Source: CBCXVS01 sp965178525
Lineage (GTDB): Bacteria; Tectomicrobia; Entotheonellia; Entotheonellales; Entotheonellaceae
DNA length: 16,291 bases
Reading direction: 5' to 3'
Assembly: GCA_965178525.1 (NCBI GenBank)
Contig: CBCXVS010000178.1
Coordinates: 1-16,291, forward strand
The position numbers and the translations under genes were made by a program. Each line of letters starts with the position of its first letter. The first letter of the stretch is position 1. The notes under the pieces are model-generated. The model was given only the letters and a program-made list of their open reading frames with translations, ran no database searches and was not told the DNA's origin. This document shows positions 14,283-16,291 of the stretch, piece by piece.

Positions 14283-15747
14283 GGGCGTCTTTCAAAGCCT
14301 CCGCAACGGCTTCCTGCATCGCCGCCTCATCCGGCTCGCCATTGACGGCGCCGCAGCGGCAGCGGCCGCGCATCGGGATGACTTTGCCGGGATTACACAG
14401 GTTGTGCGGATTGAATACCTGGCGCAGCGTGCGCATCACGTCGAGGTCGTCGTCCGTGTAGAGCCAGGGCATGCAATTCTTCTTTTCCAGGCCGATGCCG
14501 TGCTCGCCGCTCAACACCCCACCCAGATCGATACACGCGCGGAGAATATCCTCACCGGCTTGCAGGGTGCGCTGCAGCTCGTCCGCATCCTTCTCGTTGT
14601 AGAGAACGAGTGGGTGCAGGTTGCCGTCGCCGGCATGAAACACGTTGGCGATGCGCAGACCATGCTGGCGGCTAATGGCCTGAAGCCGCTGCAAGGCTTC
14701 GGGCAAGCGGGTGCGCGGAATCACGCCGTCGTGCGTATAATAATTCGGCGTCAGGCGGCCAATCGCCCCAAAAGCCTCTTTGCGGCCTTTCCATAATAGC
14801 GCCCGTTCGGCGTCATCCTTGGCCACCCGAACGTTGAGACAGCCGTGCTGGTTACACACCTCGGCCATGCGCGCCGCATCCGCTTCCATGCCGTTGGCAA
14901 TACCGTCCAGCTCGATGAGCAAGACCGCGCCAGCGTCCAGAGGCAGGCCGGCACCGGTGGCCGCTTCAACGGCCTGAATGGTGAGGTTGTCCATCATTTC
15001 GAGCGCTGCCGGGATGATTCCCGCGGCAATGATGCCGCTCACCGCATTGCTAGCTGCATCGATCGTCGCAAAGGCGCCCAGGATCGTTTTCACCGCTTCG
15101 GGTTTGCGCAGCAGCCGCACCGTCACTTCGGTGGCGATGCCGAACGTCCCCTCCGACCCGACAAAAAGCCCCGTCAGATCATACCCGGGCGTGTCGAGCG
15201 TCGGTCCGCCCAGGTGCACTACGTTACCATTGGGCAAGACCACCTTCAAGCCCAGGACGTGATTGGTGGTCACGCCATATTTCAAGGTGTGCGGCCCGCC
15301 GGAATTTTCTGCCACATTACCGCCGATGGTGCATGACCCCTGGCTCGAGGGATCGGGGGCATAGTAATAGCCCGCCTCAGCCACCGCCAGGGACAGGTAC
15401 AGATTGACCAAGCCGGGTTGGACGACGGCGCGTTGATTGACATAATCCAGTTCCAGGATTTTGTTCATCCGGTTCATTTCGATAACGAGACCGCTATTGA
15501 GGGCCAGCGCGCCCCCGCTCAAGCCCGTTCCGGCCCCACGGGCGACAAAGGGAAGCTGGTGGGCATTGGCGAGGTTGACGAGCGCCACGACCTGCTCCGT
15601 AGAGGTCGGGAAGACCACGGCCAGGGGGGGCGCTTTATCTAGCGTATGCCCATCACATTCGTATACCAGCATCTCTTCCGGGGCGGAGAGGACGGGCAGC
15701 GGTGTGACAATCGCCGCCAATTCTTGCAGCAGAGTGTCCTTGTCCAT
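14269..15747 (-). CDS. glcD: Glycolate oxidase catalytic flavin subunit GlcD
   Basis: The 492-residue protein has an N-terminal FAD type 4 domain: PFVARGAGTGLSGGAL (residues 66-81), APDPSSQGSCTIGGNVAENSGG (130-151) and GSEGTFGIATEVTV. The C-terminal FAD-oxidase domain has the His-containing FHAGDGNLHP (370-379) and SGEHGIGLEKK (413-423), closing with FNPHNLCNPGKVIP. Together with the two downstream genes this identifies GlcD, which oxidises glycolate (or lactate) to glyoxylate with FAD. A tail of about 30 residues after the usual end includes CRCG and may bind metal or be a passive extension. ATG 15747 follows GTGGAG at a good distance; GTG 15759 would add four residues. First gene of the operon. 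Confidence 0.93.
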   Translation of the reverse strand: MDKDTLLQELAAIVTPLPVLSAPEEMLVYECDGHTLDKAPPLAVVFPTSTEQVVALVNLANAHQLPFVARGAGTGLSGGALALNSGLVIEMNRMNKILELDYVNQRAVVQPGLVNLYLSLAVAEAGYYYAPDPSSQGSCTIGGNVAENSGGPHTLKYGVTTNHVLGLKVVLPNGNVVHLGGPTLDTPGYDLTGLFVGSEGTFGIATEVTVRLLRKPEAVKTILGAFATIDAASNAVSGIIAAGIIPAALEMMDNLTIQAVEAATGAGLPLDAGAVLLIELDGIANGMEADAARMAEVCNQHGCLNVRVAKDDAERALLWKGRKEAFGAIGRLTPNYYTHDGVIPRTRLPEALQRLQAISRQHGLRIANVFHAGDGNLHPLVLYNEKDADELQRTLQAGEDILRACIDLGGVLSGEHGIGLEKKNCMPWLYTDDDLDVMRTLRQVFNPHNLCNPGKVIPMRGRCRCGAVNGEPDEAAMQEAVAEALKDAHVHA

Positions 15748-15803
15748 GGTTGACTCCACGTGGACCGTACAGAGGGGAGGGCAAATCGTTGGTAAACGGC
15801 CAC

Positions 15804-15832
15804 ATTATAGGAAAGAATGCCGAGGCAATCCA
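15804..15832 (-). promoter_or_regulatory. Predicted promoter of the glcDEF operon
   Basis: Read on the minus strand, a perfect TATAAT (15804-15809) is preceded by exactly 17 bases and TGGATT (15827-15832), which matches only three of six -35 positions. A weak -35 with a perfect -10 often means activator dependence. Transcription would start near 15797, about 50 bases before the glcD start. Confidence 0.45.
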
Positions 15833-15982
15833 GTATAATACGAATCTGCGGTGGCTTCCGCGTCCCTTCCCCACATCCGGATGGCGCGCAGGACAAGTGG
15901 CCGGCCCACGGTGGATGCAGTAGAATACCGTCCATGGCCAGGGCGCGGCCCAGCCCTGGAATTCCTTTGCATCGAGGTGATG

Positions 15983-16273
15983 ATGGCCCCGACGGATAGC
16001 CCGTTGAAACGCCTGGTAAGCATGTTTATCATGGATTTTGCCGCGTGGCTGCTCCAGGCCAACGTGCGTGCGGCGCATCCCCTCAACGTGGAACTTTCCG
16101 CGACGACGCTGGCTGCTGATCAGGTGTTCCGTGTTACACTGAGCACGGGACAGACATTGCTGCTCCACCTCGAGTTTCAAGGGCGCAGCAGCCGTGCGCC
16201 GATGCGCTGGCGGATGCTAGACCGAAGTTCCCCTGGCAGAATAGGCGGAGGGTTAAGTAGATCAACAGGTTAG
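15983..16273 (+). pseudogene. Truncated Rpn-family (PD-(D/E)XK) nuclease / recombination-promoting transposase-like fragment
   Basis: From MAPTDSPLKRLVSMFIMDFAAWLLQ the frame follows the N-terminal core of Rpn-family proteins, ending in ADQVFRVTLSTGQTLLLHLEFQGRSSRAPMRWRML. The LHLEFQ strand is the PD-(D/E)XK nuclease core; family members act in recombination-linked DNA cleavage. After RML the family continues with a YMSRL-like segment and another 100-200 residues. Here it changes to SSPGRIGGGLSRSTG and stops at 16271-16273. The join is near 16218, so the gene is cut by a deletion, an insertion or a rearrangement whose far side is outside the window. ATG 15983 (or 15980) follows GAGGTG; longer starts from 15851 add non-homologous sequence. 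Divergent from glcD. Confidence 0.6.
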
Positions 16274-16291
16274 CCCAATTCAAAAGTCCAT

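Noticed and set aside
15834..15839. TATAAT on the plus strand as a promoter for the Rpn fragment
   Set aside because: No acceptable -35 element at 16-18 bases upstream; it overlaps the zone of the better minus-strand glc promoter.

Overview
The window looks like a chromosomal segment of a GC-moderate, environmental Gram-negative-type bacterium. It carries a glycolate dehydrogenase operon (glcDEF), an ECF sigma/anti-sigma pair, a very large winged-helix/AAA/TPR regulator, an IS5-like insertion, a DUF433/DUF5615 toxin-antitoxin pair and an Rpn-type nuclease fragment. The protein style (CadC-like N-terminus on a 1,000+ residue ATPase, many accessory elements) reminds me of Candidatus Entotheonella/Tectomicrobia. 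That placement is an impression from memory; nothing in the window proves it.

Left third (1-5960). An ECF sigma factor is read leftwards and is joined by a TAATG stop/start overlap to a partial zinc-finger anti-sigma factor that leaves the window at base 1. Facing away from it, behind a good sigma70-type promoter and a structured region, is a transcriptional regulator. It has an OmpR/CadC-type winged helix, an AAA ATPase and a long TPR-like C-terminus. A 1,005-bp IS5-like element (1912-2916, TA duplication) sits inside its ATPase domain, between Walker A and Walker B. Removing the element and one TA restores an open frame of about 1,079 codons. The element itself looks dead or crippled: its transposase is split at an A8 run and its second catalytic Asp reads His. 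A 170-residue protein of unknown function follows the regulator.

Middle (5961-9631). A secreted M23-type metallopeptidase, whose C-terminus resembles a spherulin-4/TIM-barrel domain, is on the minus strand. An 884-bp gene-free stretch (8216-9099) follows. It is rich in perfect palindromes and is bracketed by inverted A-tract repeats, possibly a small non-autonomous element. Next is a DUF433 antitoxin/DUF5615 toxin pair on the plus strand.

Right half (9632-15747). Four minus-strand genes are packed with overlaps or a 3-bp gap: glcD, glcE, glcF, then a fused nucleoside hydrolase-ribokinase. GlcDEF oxidises glycolate to glyoxylate at the membrane. The fusion protein would cleave a nucleoside to base plus ribose and phosphorylate the ribose, so the operon as a whole looks built for scavenging small organic carbon. 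A TATAAT promoter lies upstream of glcD. At the right edge, a divergent Rpn-family nuclease gene is cut short within its conserved core.

No tRNA, rRNA or CRISPR array was seen.
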